From assembly GCF_004323735.1 (NCBI RefSeq), contig NZ_CP036455.1, positions 3,591,101 to 3,655,100 on the forward strand: a stretch of 64,000 nucleotides of DNA. Direction: 5' to 3'. Source of the stretch: Streptomonospora litoralis. Lineage in GTDB: Bacteria > Actinomycetota > Actinomycetes > Streptosporangiales > Streptosporangiaceae. Below are positions 53,603 to 61,576 of the stretch, one piece after another. The position numbers and the translations under genes were made by a program. The notes below the pieces were generated by a model. The model did no database searches. It saw only the letters and a list, made by a program, of their open reading frames with translations, and was not told the DNA's origin. Positions within the stretch are counted from its first letter, which is position 1; every line of letters starts with the position of its first letter.

Positions 53603-55081
53603 ATGACTGTCGAACTCTCACGCCGCAACGTATTGACCGGGATGGCCCTCACCGCGGTCGGCTGGAGTGTCTCCAGCCAGTCGTGGGCCGTCGCCGACAC
53701 CCGCGGATCCGATGTGGTTCCGCTGCCCGAGCTCGACGGCCGCGTGGAGACCTCGGCCTCCGCCACCTCGGGCTTCGGGCACGACTTCGGGCGCATGATC
53801 ACCGGCGATCCCTGGGGCGTGCTGCGCCCCGGCTCTGTGCGCGACATCCAGAAGATCGTGCGCTACGCCCGCAAGAACGAGCTGAAGGTGGCCGTCAACG
53901 GCCGGTCCGGCACCGGCGACGACCTCGAATCGCACTCCAGCTACGGCCAGGCCCTGGTCCCCGGCGGCATCGCGATCGACGCGCGCGGCCTCTCGAAGAT
54001 TCTGGACGTCGACTCCGAGCGCGCCGTGGTCGAGGCCGGCGTCACCTGGGCGCAGCTGACCGACGCGGCACTCGAAAAGGGACTCACCCCGCCCGCCCTC
54101 ACCGACTACCTGCACCTGTCGGTGGGCGGCACCCTCAGCGTCGGCGGCATCGGCGGAACCGTCCGCGAGCACGGCCTGCAGGTCGACACGGTGGAGTCCG
54201 TCGACGTCGTCACCGGCGAGGGCCGGCTGGAGCACGCCTCACCGTGGCGCAACGCCGACCTGTTCTACGCCGTCCTCGCCGGCGGCGGCCAGTGCGGCAT
54301 CATCGTCCGCGCAACGGTGAAGATGCAGCGGGCACCGGAGCGGGCGCTGATGTGCAGCCTGTTCTACACCGACCGCGACACCTGGATGGCCGACAGCGAG
54401 CGGATCATGCGCACCCGCCGCTTCGACGCCCAGGCCGGGGAAATGCTGCTCAACCCCGAAGGCACCGGCTGGATGTACAAGATCGAGGGCGTCGCCTTCC
54501 ACAAGGAGGGAAAGGCCCCCGACACCGACCGGCTGCTGCGCGGACTGCGCGACGACCGCGGCTCCGCCGACATCCAGAAGATGTCCTACCGCGACTACGC
54601 GTTCCGCCTCGACCCCTACGAGGCCTACCTCAAGGACGCCGGGTACTGGAAGGCCGCCAAGCCCTGGCTGAGCCTGTTCCTTCCGGCCTCGAAGACCGAC
54701 CGGTTCCTGCGCGAGGCGGAGCGGGAGCTGGACGCCGCCGACATCGGCGCCGGCTTCCTGCTCGTCTATCCGTACAAGACCCGCAAGATCACCCGGCCGC
54801 TGGCGGTGCAGCCCGACGAGCGGGAGGGCTACCTGTTCGACCTGCTGCGGTTCCCCGCGCCGGACGGCTCCGACATCGAGGGCATGCTCCGCCAGAACCG
54901 CCGGCTGCACGACACGGCCGTGCGGATGGGCGCCAAACGCTACCTCGTGGGCGCGATCCCGGACATGAGCCGCCGGGACTGGCGCGAGCACTTCGGCCAC
55001 CACTACTGGTGGTTCCGGTTCGCCAAGCGCCGGCACGACCCCGACAACGTCCTCACTCCCGGCCAGGGGTTCTTCGGCTGA
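53603..55081 (+). CDS. Tat-exported FAD-linked oxidase, cytokinin-dehydrogenase-like
   Basis: A 492-residue VAO/PCMH-fold oxidase. The N-terminus SRRNVLTGMALTAVGW is a twin-arginine signal (R7, R8). The FAD domain includes GTLSVGGIGGTVREHG and AVLAGGGQCGIIVRATV. The C-terminal half and last residues (NVLTPGQGFF) resemble cytokinin dehydrogenases. The His-Ser-containing loop ESHSSYGQA may carry the covalent flavin, but a short insertion makes this uncertain. Family members oxidise C-N or C-O bonds. Within the operon it probably oxidises the pathway product outside the membrane; a true cytokinin substrate seems unlikely. Confidence 0.88.
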   Translation: MTVELSRRNVLTGMALTAVGWSVSSQSWAVADTRGSDVVPLPELDGRVETSASATSGFGHDFGRMITGDPWGVLRPGSVRDIQKIVRYARKNELKVAVNGRSGTGDDLESHSSYGQALVPGGIAIDARGLSKILDVDSERAVVEAGVTWAQLTDAALEKGLTPPALTDYLHLSVGGTLSVGGIGGTVREHGLQVDTVESVDVVTGEGRLEHASPWRNADLFYAVLAGGGQCGIIVRATVKMQRAPERALMCSLFYTDRDTWMADSERIMRTRRFDAQAGEMLLNPEGTGWMYKIEGVAFHKEGKAPDTDRLLRGLRDDRGSADIQKMSYRDYAFRLDPYEAYLKDAGYWKAAKPWLSLFLPASKTDRFLREAERELDAADIGAGFLLVYPYKTRKITRPLAVQPDEREGYLFDLLRFPAPDGSDIEGMLRQNRRLHDTAVRMGAKRYLVGAIPDMSRRDWREHFGHHYWWFRFAKRRHDPDNVLTPGQGFFG

Positions 55082-55127
55082 CTCCGGCCGCGACCCGGCA
55101 GAGACCGCTACCCGCAGGGGATCGTCC

Positions 55128-55628
55128 ATGAAGAACTACGACCGCATCGACGAGGCGGTGATCGAGGCGCCTCCCGCAGCCGTGTGGGAGGCGCTGATCT
55201 CCGAGTTCCGCGGCGCCGCCCGGTGGTGGGTGCCGCACAACACCTATGCCCTGCTTTCCGGCTCGCCCGACGAGGTGGGCGGCGAGGTCGAGGTCACCGT
55301 GCACACGCGCGGCGCCGACCGCGGCGGGCTCAAGTTGAGGTTCGTCTCGCGGACCCGCTCGGTGGAGCCCGACCGCATGCTGGCGGTGGAGTACGTCTCC
55401 GGGGTGTTCCGCGGACCGAGCGAGTTCTGGCTGACTCCCCTCGACGACGGTGCTCGCACGCGCCTGGCGATGCACTTCCGGGGGCGGCCGCACGGCTGGC
55501 TGCGGCTGCTCTCCGGCGTCGCACCGCTCGACCGCGAGCACTCGGCCGGCACGCAGGCGGCCTTCGCCGAACTCGCGCGGCGGCTGGCCGGCGCGCACGG
55601 CTCGGAGACCGGAAAGGAGAGCGTCTGA
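55128..55628 (+). CDS. SRPBCC-fold protein (polyketide cyclase/Bet v1-like)
   Basis: A 166-residue START/SRPBCC protein: IDEAVIEAPPAAVWEALI at the N-terminus, a curved-sheet pattern in the middle (VEVTVHTRG, LKLRFVSRTR, LAVEYVSG, FWLTPLDDGARTRLAMHF) and a long C-terminal helix. Such proteins bind hydrophobic ligands, and some act as aromatase/cyclases. Its TGA shares one base with the ATG of the hydrolase gene. A binding or cyclising role for the chain is plausible but not shown. Confidence 0.85.
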   Translation: MKNYDRIDEAVIEAPPAAVWEALISEFRGAARWWVPHNTYALLSGSPDEVGGEVEVTVHTRGADRGGLKLRFVSRTRSVEPDRMLAVEYVSGVFRGPSEFWLTPLDDGARTRLAMHFRGRPHGWLRLLSGVAPLDREHSAGTQAAFAELARRLAGAHGSETGKESV

Positions 55629-56542
55629 TGTCGGATACGACCACCGAACCGGCCGCCGCCGCGACCGCGGCAGGAGAGGGCACGGTCGTCGCCGACGACG
55701 GCGCGCGGTTGGCCGTCACCGTCCTGGAGCCGGTCCCGGCCCACAGCCCCTTCTCCTCCGCCGCCGCGGGCCTGCCCACGGCGGTGCTGGCCCACGGCTG
55801 GGGCGCCGGCCGCCGCGTCTGGGGCACGGTCGCCGACCGCCTCATCCGCGGCGGCCACCGCGTCGTGCTATACGACCAGCGGGGGCACGGCGGCTCCGGA
55901 ACGGGTACGGAGCCGATCGCCGTCGACCGGCTCGGCAGGGACCTGGCCGCGGTCCTGGAGGCCGTCGGCGCCGAGCGGGCGGTCGTCGTCGGACACTCCG
56001 GCGGCGGCTTCGCCGCGCTGGCCCACACCTCGGGCGGCTCGGAGTCCGCGAAGCGGCGCGTGGGCGGACTCGTCCTGGTGAGCACGGCCGCCCACGACCA
56101 GGACACGCCCGAGGGCGAGGTCCGCATGATGGGCAGCCCGCTATTCTCCCGGGCGCTGGCCCGTCCGGCGCTGGGGCGGAGGCTGCTCGCCCAGACCATG
56201 GGCAAGGGCGCGGACCCGCGCCTGCTGGAGGTCCACCGCCAGATGTTCGCCGCGACACCCGCGCAGGTGCGTGCCTCCTGCTTCCGGTGCTCGCGCGGCA
56301 TGGACCTGCGCGAGCCGCTCGCGTCGGTCGCGGTTCCGGCTGTGGTGCTGGCCGGGGCCCAGGACCGCACGATCGCGCCGCGGCTCGGCGCGGCGGTCGC
56401 CGAGGCGCTGCCCGAGGCGCGGTTCGCGGAGTCGGCCGGCATCGGCCACATGCTGCCGCTGGAGGCGCCCTCGGCCGTGGTGGAGGCTGTCTCGGAGGTG
56501 GCCGCGGCGGTGGACGGCGGACGCCTACGGGCCTACCGGTGA
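55628..56542 (+). CDS. Alpha/beta-fold hydrolase
   Basis: A 304-residue hydrolase with the oxyanion segment LAHGWGAGRRVW, nucleophile elbow VVGHSGGGFAAL, acid in GAQDRTIAP and final GIGHMLPLE His, so the Ser-Asp-His triad is complete. It resembles general esterase, lactonase or perhydrolase-type enzymes. It overlaps both neighbours and may release or cyclise the product, or hydrolyse an ester formed by the BVMO. Confidence 0.9.
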   Translation: MSDTTTEPAAAATAAGEGTVVADDGARLAVTVLEPVPAHSPFSSAAAGLPTAVLAHGWGAGRRVWGTVADRLIRGGHRVVLYDQRGHGGSGTGTEPIAVDRLGRDLAAVLEAVGAERAVVVGHSGGGFAALAHTSGGSESAKRRVGGLVLVSTAAHDQDTPEGEVRMMGSPLFSRALARPALGRRLLAQTMGKGADPRLLEVHRQMFAATPAQVRASCFRCSRGMDLREPLASVAVPAVVLAGAQDRTIAPRLGAAVAEALPEARFAESAGIGHMLPLEAPSAVVEAVSEVAAAVDGGRLRAYR

Positions 56543-57225
56543 TCGAGGACCTGCTCACGGCGGACTGCGCGGTCGCCGAGGCGTTCGACGACTCCGCCGC
56601 TGTAGCGCTGTTTCCGCAGGAGGCGGCGCTGATGGAGGGGCGGGTGGCGCGGCGGCGCCGGCAGTTCGCGACCGGGCGGTCGTGCGCCCGCCGCGCACTC
56701 GGCCGCCTGGGCGTGCCGCCCGCCCCTCTGCTTCCGGGGCCGGGCGGCGCGCCCGTGTGGCCGCAGGGCGTGGTCGGCAGCATCACGCACTGCGACGGCT
56801 ACCTGGCCGCCGCCGTGGCCCCCGCCCGCGCGGTGGCGGCGGTGGGCATCGACGCGGAGCCCGCCCTGCCCCTGCCGGAGGGGGTCCTCTCCCTGGTGGC
56901 CGGGCCCGAGGAGCAGGAGGCGCTGTCGGCCTTCGGTACCGAGGGAGCCGCGGCCTGCCGCGACCGGCTGCTGTTCAGCGCGAAGGAGGCGGTCTACAAG
57001 GCGTGGTACCCGCGGGCCCGGCGGTGGTCGGCGCTGCGGGAGATCCGCGTCGTGCTCGACCCCGGCGGCACGTTCACGGCCCGGCCGCCGGCCCGCGGTC
57101 CGGCGGGCGCTGCGCAGCACGACTACAGCGGCCGCTGGCTGGTGCGGTCGGGGCTGCTGCTGGCCGCGGTGCTGGAGCCGGCGCCGGCCGGGCACCCGTC
57201 CCGGCTGTTTCGGCTCAGCTCTTGA
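56539..57225 (+). CDS. 4'-phosphopantetheinyl transferase (Sfp/EntD type)
   Basis: A 228-residue PPTase with GSITHCDGYLAA, VGIDAEPALP and FSAKEAVYKAWYP, the three motifs that bind CoA, Mg2+ and the carrier protein. GTG 56539 overlaps the hydrolase TGA. It converts apo-ACP to holo-ACP, most likely the diverged ACP at 50.6 kb and possibly the PKS carriers. Last gene of the six-gene operon. Its 3' end overlaps the convergent AraC gene by 11 bp. Confidence 0.94.
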   Translation: MIEDLLTADCAVAEAFDDSAAVALFPQEAALMEGRVARRRRQFATGRSCARRALGRLGVPPAPLLPGPGGAPVWPQGVVGSITHCDGYLAAAVAPARAVAAVGIDAEPALPLPEGVLSLVAGPEEQEALSAFGTEGAAACRDRLLFSAKEAVYKAWYPRARRWSALREIRVVLDPGGTFTARPPARGPAGAAQHDYSGRWLVRSGLLLAAVLEPAPAGHPSRLFRLSS

Positions 57226-58207
57226 GCAGCACCGCCCGCGGCGCCTCGCCACGCGGCCGCGGGGGCGCGGCCTGGCCGCGGGTGCGGTACTCCTGCGGGC
57301 TCATGCCGTGCTCGCGCTTGAACGCCGCGCTCAACGCGAACGCGCTGCTGTAGCCGACGCGCCGGGACACGGCGTCGACGGTGGCGTCGGGCTCGTGCAG
57401 CAGGTCGGCCGCCAGGGTCAGGCGCCAGCTTGTGAGGTAGGCCATGGGCGGCTGCCCCACGAGGGAGGTGAACCGGCGCGCGAAGCCGGCCCGGGAGGCA
57501 CCGACCTTGGCGGCCAGCGCCGCCACCGTCCAGGCGTGCGCGGGGTTCTCGTGGACCAGCCGCAGTGCCGGGCCGACGACGGGGTCGCCTTGGGCCCGAT
57601 ACCAGGCGGGGGCGCTGTCGCCGTCCGTTGCCAGCCAGTTGCGCAGCACGCTGACCAGCAGCAGGTCCAGCAGCCGGTCCAGCACGAGCTGCTGGCCGAG
57701 TTTCTCGCGGTGGATCTCGGCGGCGAGCAGCGACACCAGGGTGGCGTCGCCGGCGTCGGCCTCCTGCACGAGCAGTTCGGGCATCGTGGTCAGCAGCCGC
57801 CGCCCGATCTCGCTGGGCGCCTGGTAGGTGCCGCTCAACATCACCGAGGCGCCGTCGTGGAGGCCGTCGCCCCACGTGCGGATGCCGAGGGACATGTACT
57901 CGGTGACGTCCTCCCCCGCCGACGTGGTGCAGCGCTGCTCGGGGCCGACGGTGACCTGCGCCGGGGTGGCGAGGGAGTCGGCCAGCGTGTAGGGCCGCGG
58001 ACCGCGGACGGCGGCCACGTCTCCCGGGTGCAGCGGGGTCGGGGTGCCGTGCTCGGGGATGATCCAGGCGTCGCCGCGCACCATGGTCACGACCGAGACG
58101 GGAGCCCGGTCCTCCACGCGCAGCGACCACGGCGGTGTGAACATCGAGCGGAGCAGGAACGCCCCGCGTGCCTTCGGACTCTCCAACAGAGCGGTGAGCG
58201 CGTCCAT
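57215..58207 (-). CDS. AraC-family regulator with cupin sensor
   Basis: A 330-residue regulator with an N-terminal AraC-type cupin (about 10-175) and a C-terminal double HTH (about 220-310; TVAALAAKVGASRAGFARRFTSLVG and VSRRVGYSSAFALSAAFKREHG). It resembles actinobacterial AraC proteins that sit next to oxidoreductase genes. It diverges from the DUF1772-NmrA genes, with a 38-bp palindrome in the shared promoter region, and probably controls them instead of the flanking biosynthetic operon. Confidence 0.93.
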   Translation of the reverse strand: MDALTALLESPKARGAFLLRSMFTPPWSLRVEDRAPVSVVTMVRGDAWIIPEHGTPTPLHPGDVAAVRGPRPYTLADSLATPAQVTVGPEQRCTTSAGEDVTEYMSLGIRTWGDGLHDGASVMLSGTYQAPSEIGRRLLTTMPELLVQEADAGDATLVSLLAAEIHREKLGQQLVLDRLLDLLLVSVLRNWLATDGDSAPAWYRAQGDPVVGPALRLVHENPAHAWTVAALAAKVGASRAGFARRFTSLVGQPPMAYLTSWRLTLAADLLHEPDATVDAVSRRVGYSSAFALSAAFKREHGMSPQEYRTRGQAAPPRPRGEAPRAVLLKS

Positions 58208-58360
58208 GGTTGGATTCTAGGCGGCCGCCGTGAATTTTCCACCCCGGCCAGGACAAGGAAACAGCAAGTACGAGATTCTTTCACGTTCGGCGCGTCCGCT
58301 GTGTTCCGGCCCCGCCCCGCACCAACCGAAGCCGGGGCGCGGCCGCATGCCCGCGGGCCG

Positions 58361-58398
58361 CCTGCGCGGACGCCGCACCGGTGCGGCGTCCGCGCAGG
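58361..58398. repeat. 38-bp perfect palindrome in a divergent promoter
   Basis: The arm CCTGCGCGGACGCCGCACC (58361-58379) is followed directly by its exact reverse complement (58380-58398), with no spacer. It lies 154 bp upstream of the AraC start and 58 bp upstream of the DUF1772 start. It could be an operator, or a cruciform or attenuator-like hairpin in the DUF1772 leader. Confidence 0.85.
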
Positions 58399-58455
58399 GG
58401 CCGTGGGCCGGAAGCCGGATATGAATATCTCCTAAACACGGACGGGACTTTTTCA

Positions 58456-58953
58456 ATGGAACTTGCGCAGTTGTCGCTGGCGGCGGCGACGGTGGCGACC
58501 GGAATGGTCGCGGGGCTCTTCTTCGTCTTCTCGTGCGCGGTGATGCCCGCTCTGCGCCGCACCTCGGATCAGGTGTTCGTCGAGGTCATGCAGCGCATCA
58601 ACGCCGCGATCCTGAACGGCTGGTTCCTGCTCGTGTTCCTGGGCGCCCCGCTCGCCACGGCTCTCACCGCGGTGCTGGCGCTGTCGGGCCGAAACGAGCG
58701 GCTGCTGTCCCCGGTGACGGCGGCCCTCGCGCTCTACCTGGCGATGATCGTCGTCACGCGGGCGTTCAACATCCGGATGAACAACGAACTGGCCCGCGCG
58801 GGCGACTCCGGCCGCGGCGCGGCGGCCGCACGGCGCCGGTTCGAGGGGCCGTGGAACCGGTGGAACCACGTCCGCACCCTGCTGTCGACGGCGTCCGCGT
58901 GCTGCCTGGTCTGGGCGCTGGCCACGGGTGCGGGGGCGGCCGCTGCGGGGTGA
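58456..58953 (+). CDS. DUF1772 (anthrone-oxygenase-like) membrane protein, copy 1
   Basis: A 165-residue four-helix membrane protein with the DUF1772 features GLFFVFSCAVMPALRR, FVEVMQRINAAILNGWF, FNIRMNNELA and FEGPWNRWNHVRTLLS. The family includes anthrone-oxygenase-like proteins, but most members have no known role. It is followed by an NmrA-type reductase gene and a second DUF1772 gene, a common actinobacterial trio beside an AraC regulator. Confidence 0.88.
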   Translation: MELAQLSLAAATVATGMVAGLFFVFSCAVMPALRRTSDQVFVEVMQRINAAILNGWFLLVFLGAPLATALTAVLALSGRNERLLSPVTAALALYLAMIVVTRAFNIRMNNELARAGDSGRGAAAARRRFEGPWNRWNHVRTLLSTASACCLVWALATGAGAAAAG

Positions 58954-59034
58954 CACGGCGATCGTAGACGCTCGAATATGCGGGCGAGCTTCGCGGCTAT
59001 GGTTCGCCCGCTCCCGCCGGGATTGACTGGGAGC

Positions 59035-59865
59035 ATGACGACACAGGAGAACACCCAGTCCAAGCCCACGCTGGTGACCGGCGGCACCGGCAAGACCGGC
59101 CGCAGGGTCGCCGAGCGCCTCACGCAGCGCGGCCTGCCCGTACGCATCGGCTCCCGCTCCGCCCAGCCGCCCTTCTCCTGGGAGGACCCCGGCACCTGGG
59201 AGGCCGCTCTGGAAGGCGTCGGCGGCGTCTACATCTGCTTCCAGCCCGACCTGGCGTTCCCGGGTGCCGCCGAGACCGTGGGCCGCTTCGCCCGCCTGGC
59301 GGTCTCCAAGGGCGCGCGGCGCCTGGTGGTGCTCTCGGGGCGCGGCGAAGAAGGCGCCGAGGCCGCGGAGAAGCAGGTGCAGGAGGCCGGCGCCGAGTGG
59401 ACCGTGGTCCGCTGCAGCTGGTTCAACCAGAACTTCAATGAGAGCTTCTTCCTGGACCCGGTCCTGGCCGGCGAACTGGCGCTGCCCACGGGCGACGCCG
59501 TCGAGCCGTTCGTGGACGCCGAGGACATCGCCGACGTGTCCGCCGCCGCGCTGAGCGAGCCGGGCCACGCCGGCCAGGTCTACGAGCTGTCCGGCCCGCG
59601 CCTGCTGAGCTTCGGCGACGTCGCCCGGGAGCTCTCCACCGCCACCGGCCGCGACATCCGGTACGTGCCCGTCACCGGCGACGAGTTCCGCGCCATCCTG
59701 CGGGAGAACGGCCTGCCGGAAGAGTTCGCCGACCTGTTCGAGCTGGTCTCCGACGGCCGCAACGCCCACCTCGTCGACGGCGTCGAGCGGGCGCTGGGCC
59801 GCAAGCCGCGGGACTTCCGCGAGTTCGCCGCCGAAGCCGCGGCCACCGGGGTGTGGAACCCCTGA
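59035..59865 (+). CDS. NmrA-like NAD(P)-binding protein
   Basis: A 276-residue atypical SDR with TGGTGKTGRRVAERL at the N-terminus, LVVLSGRGEEG, and FVDAEDIADVSAAAL. It lacks the YxxxK catalytic pair, as NmrA and quinone-reductase-type relatives do. It may sense redox state or reduce a quinone. It lies 81 bp after the first DUF1772 gene. Confidence 0.9.
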   Translation: MTTQENTQSKPTLVTGGTGKTGRRVAERLTQRGLPVRIGSRSAQPPFSWEDPGTWEAALEGVGGVYICFQPDLAFPGAAETVGRFARLAVSKGARRLVVLSGRGEEGAEAAEKQVQEAGAEWTVVRCSWFNQNFNESFFLDPVLAGELALPTGDAVEPFVDAEDIADVSAAALSEPGHAGQVYELSGPRLLSFGDVARELSTATGRDIRYVPVTGDEFRAILRENGLPEEFADLFELVSDGRNAHLVDGVERALGRKPRDFREFAAEAAATGVWNP

Positions 59866-59892
59866 TCCGTCCGCTGCGGCGGACACGGACGA

Positions 59893-59920
59893 CGGGGCGC
59901 CACACCGAAAGGGCGCCCCG
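59893..59920. terminator. Hairpin between the NmrA and second DUF1772 genes
   Basis: CGGGGCGCC (59893-59901) pairs with GGCGCCCCG (59912-59920) over a 10-base loop. A smaller stem GTCCGC/GCGGAC (59869-59884) precedes it, right after the NmrA stop. Together they may end or attenuate transcription before the second DUF1772 gene. Confidence 0.55.
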
Positions 59921-59947
59921 CGGGCCCAAGACGACAGGGGGAGGCGG

Positions 59948-60523
59948 ATGAGGACCGAAACAGGCGCCGGCCGGCCTGAGGCGCTCGGAATCGGGACGCA
60001 GGCGAGCCCGGGGGGCGCGACCGCCGGAGCCGTCCTCGCGGGGGCCGCGGTAGGGACGGGGCTCATGGCGGGCCTGTTCTTCGCGTTCGACGTGGGGGTC
60101 ATGCCGGGGCTGGCCAAGACGGGCGACCTGGTGTTCGTGACCGTCATGCAGCGCATCAACGCGGAGATCGAGAACGGCCTGTTCGGGCTGGTGTTCCTCG
60201 GCGCCTTCCTCGCGACCGGGGTGGCGGCCGCGCTGCAGCACCGGCTCGGCCGCCACCGCGCCGCTTTGCGGGTGTGGGGAGCCCTCGCGTGCTACGCCGG
60301 GATGCTGGCGATCACCGCGGGGGTCAACATCCCGCTGAACCAGGCCCTGGCACGTGCGGGCGACCCTGCCGAGATCCCCGACCTGCATGCGGTGCGGACC
60401 GCGTTCGAGGGGCCGTGGCGCCTGGCGAACGCGGCGCGGACCGCCGCCTGCACGGCCGCTCTGGGACTGCTCGCCCGCGCCTTGATCCTGCACCGGCGAT
60501 CGGCCCGGCCCGCGCGTCGGTGA
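59948..60523 (+). CDS. DUF1772 membrane protein, copy 2
   Basis: A 191-residue four-helix protein, paralogous to the one at 58456: GLFFAFDVGVMPGLAK, FVTVMQRINAEIENGLF, VNIPLNQALARAG and FEGPWRLANAART align with the first copy, and an extra 30-residue N-terminus is present. Two diverged copies around one NmrA gene suggest an old duplication. Function is unknown. Confidence 0.87.
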   Translation: MRTETGAGRPEALGIGTQASPGGATAGAVLAGAAVGTGLMAGLFFAFDVGVMPGLAKTGDLVFVTVMQRINAEIENGLFGLVFLGAFLATGVAAALQHRLGRHRAALRVWGALACYAGMLAITAGVNIPLNQALARAGDPAEIPDLHAVRTAFEGPWRLANAARTAACTAALGLLARALILHRRSARPARR

Positions 60524-60730
60524 CGGTGCGCAAGGGCGGCGCGTGGAACAGGCCCTCCGGCATCCGGCGGGGAGGCGAGGCGCTTCCTCACCGGGTGTCG
60601 GAGGGCCGCGAACCGTAGTGCCGCTGTCGGCGGAGGCGGCCGGACCCGGCCCCGCGGACGGTCAGGCCGCCTCGAACGCCGCGGGAGCGGCGGTTGAGGG
60701 GGCGGACCGTCTGCCGCACGGAAGGCGGGA

Positions 60731-61576
60731 TCAGACGTTTTGCGGACGAGGGACGTGCGAGGCGGAGTGGCCGGGACCGCGGCCGGGGTCCCAGTCGTGC
60801 CCCGAGTCCTCCGGCGAGCGGAGCAGGTCGATGTACATCCGCTGGACCTCCGGCGCCGGGTCGACGCCGAGCTGCTCGGCGAGGAGCTCGCGGAGTTCGT
60901 GGTAGGCGCCGAGCGCCTCGGCGCGGTTGCCGGCCGAGGCCAGCGCGGCGATCCGGCAGCGGTGCGCGCTCTCCCGGAACGGCGCGTGGCGGATCGCCGT
61001 GTTGGCGTAGCGCAGGGCGCGGTACCGGTCGCTCAGGGCGGACGAGGCGAGGCTCGCGATCTCCAGAGCGGCCAATCTCAGCGCGTCGACCCGCTCGCGC
61101 ACGCCGATCACCCAGTCGCCGTCGTGGGCCGCGAGGAACGCCCCCTCCAGGCAGGAGGCCGCCCGCTCGGCGAGCCGGCACGCCGCGCGGTGGTCGCTGC
61201 GGGCGAACGCCTCGGCCGCCTCGGTCACCGCCGACTCCGCGTGCTCCAGGTCGACGCGGACCTCGGCGGGCAGCCGCAGGAAATAGCGGCCGCCCTGGGA
61301 GACGAGCGAACCCACGGCCCCGGAGGGTGCGGTATCGGCGAGGAAGCCGCGCACCCGGCTGACGATGCTGCGCAGGGCCGAGGGCCAGGTGTTGGGCAGC
61401 CCTTCCGGCCATATCGTGTCGGCGAGCTGTTCACGATTGGTTCCCTGGGCGCGCTCCATAACCAATCGCGCAAACGCGACCTGCGCCTGCGGACTCGTCA
61501 GGCTCCGGGCCCTTCGGTTGGAACATTCGATTGTGACGAGTCCGGTGAGGTTGATCCGCAAGTCGTCCGTACTCAT
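60731..61576 (-). CDS. SARP-family transcriptional activator
   Basis: A 281-residue regulator with the SARP architecture: an N-terminal OmpR-type winged helix (about 1-95; LTSPQAQVAFARLVMER, NTWPSALRSIVSRVRGFL) and a bacterial transcriptional activation domain (about 100-260; AALASAGNRAEALGAYHELRELLAEQLGVDPAPEVQRMY). There is no NB-ARC extension, so it is a small SARP of the ActII-ORF4/RedD kind. SARPs bind direct heptamer repeats spaced 11 bp, close to the -10 box. Such repeats occur upstream of the methyltransferase operon and the oxoamine synthase, its likely targets. ATG 61576 was chosen at the conserved domain edge. Confidence 0.93.
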   Translation of the reverse strand: MSTDDLRINLTGLVTIECSNRRARSLTSPQAQVAFARLVMERAQGTNREQLADTIWPEGLPNTWPSALRSIVSRVRGFLADTAPSGAVGSLVSQGGRYFLRLPAEVRVDLEHAESAVTEAAEAFARSDHRAACRLAERAASCLEGAFLAAHDGDWVIGVRERVDALRLAALEIASLASSALSDRYRALRYANTAIRHAPFRESAHRCRIAALASAGNRAEALGAYHELRELLAEQLGVDPAPEVQRMYIDLLRSPEDSGHDWDPGRGPGHSASHVPRPQNV

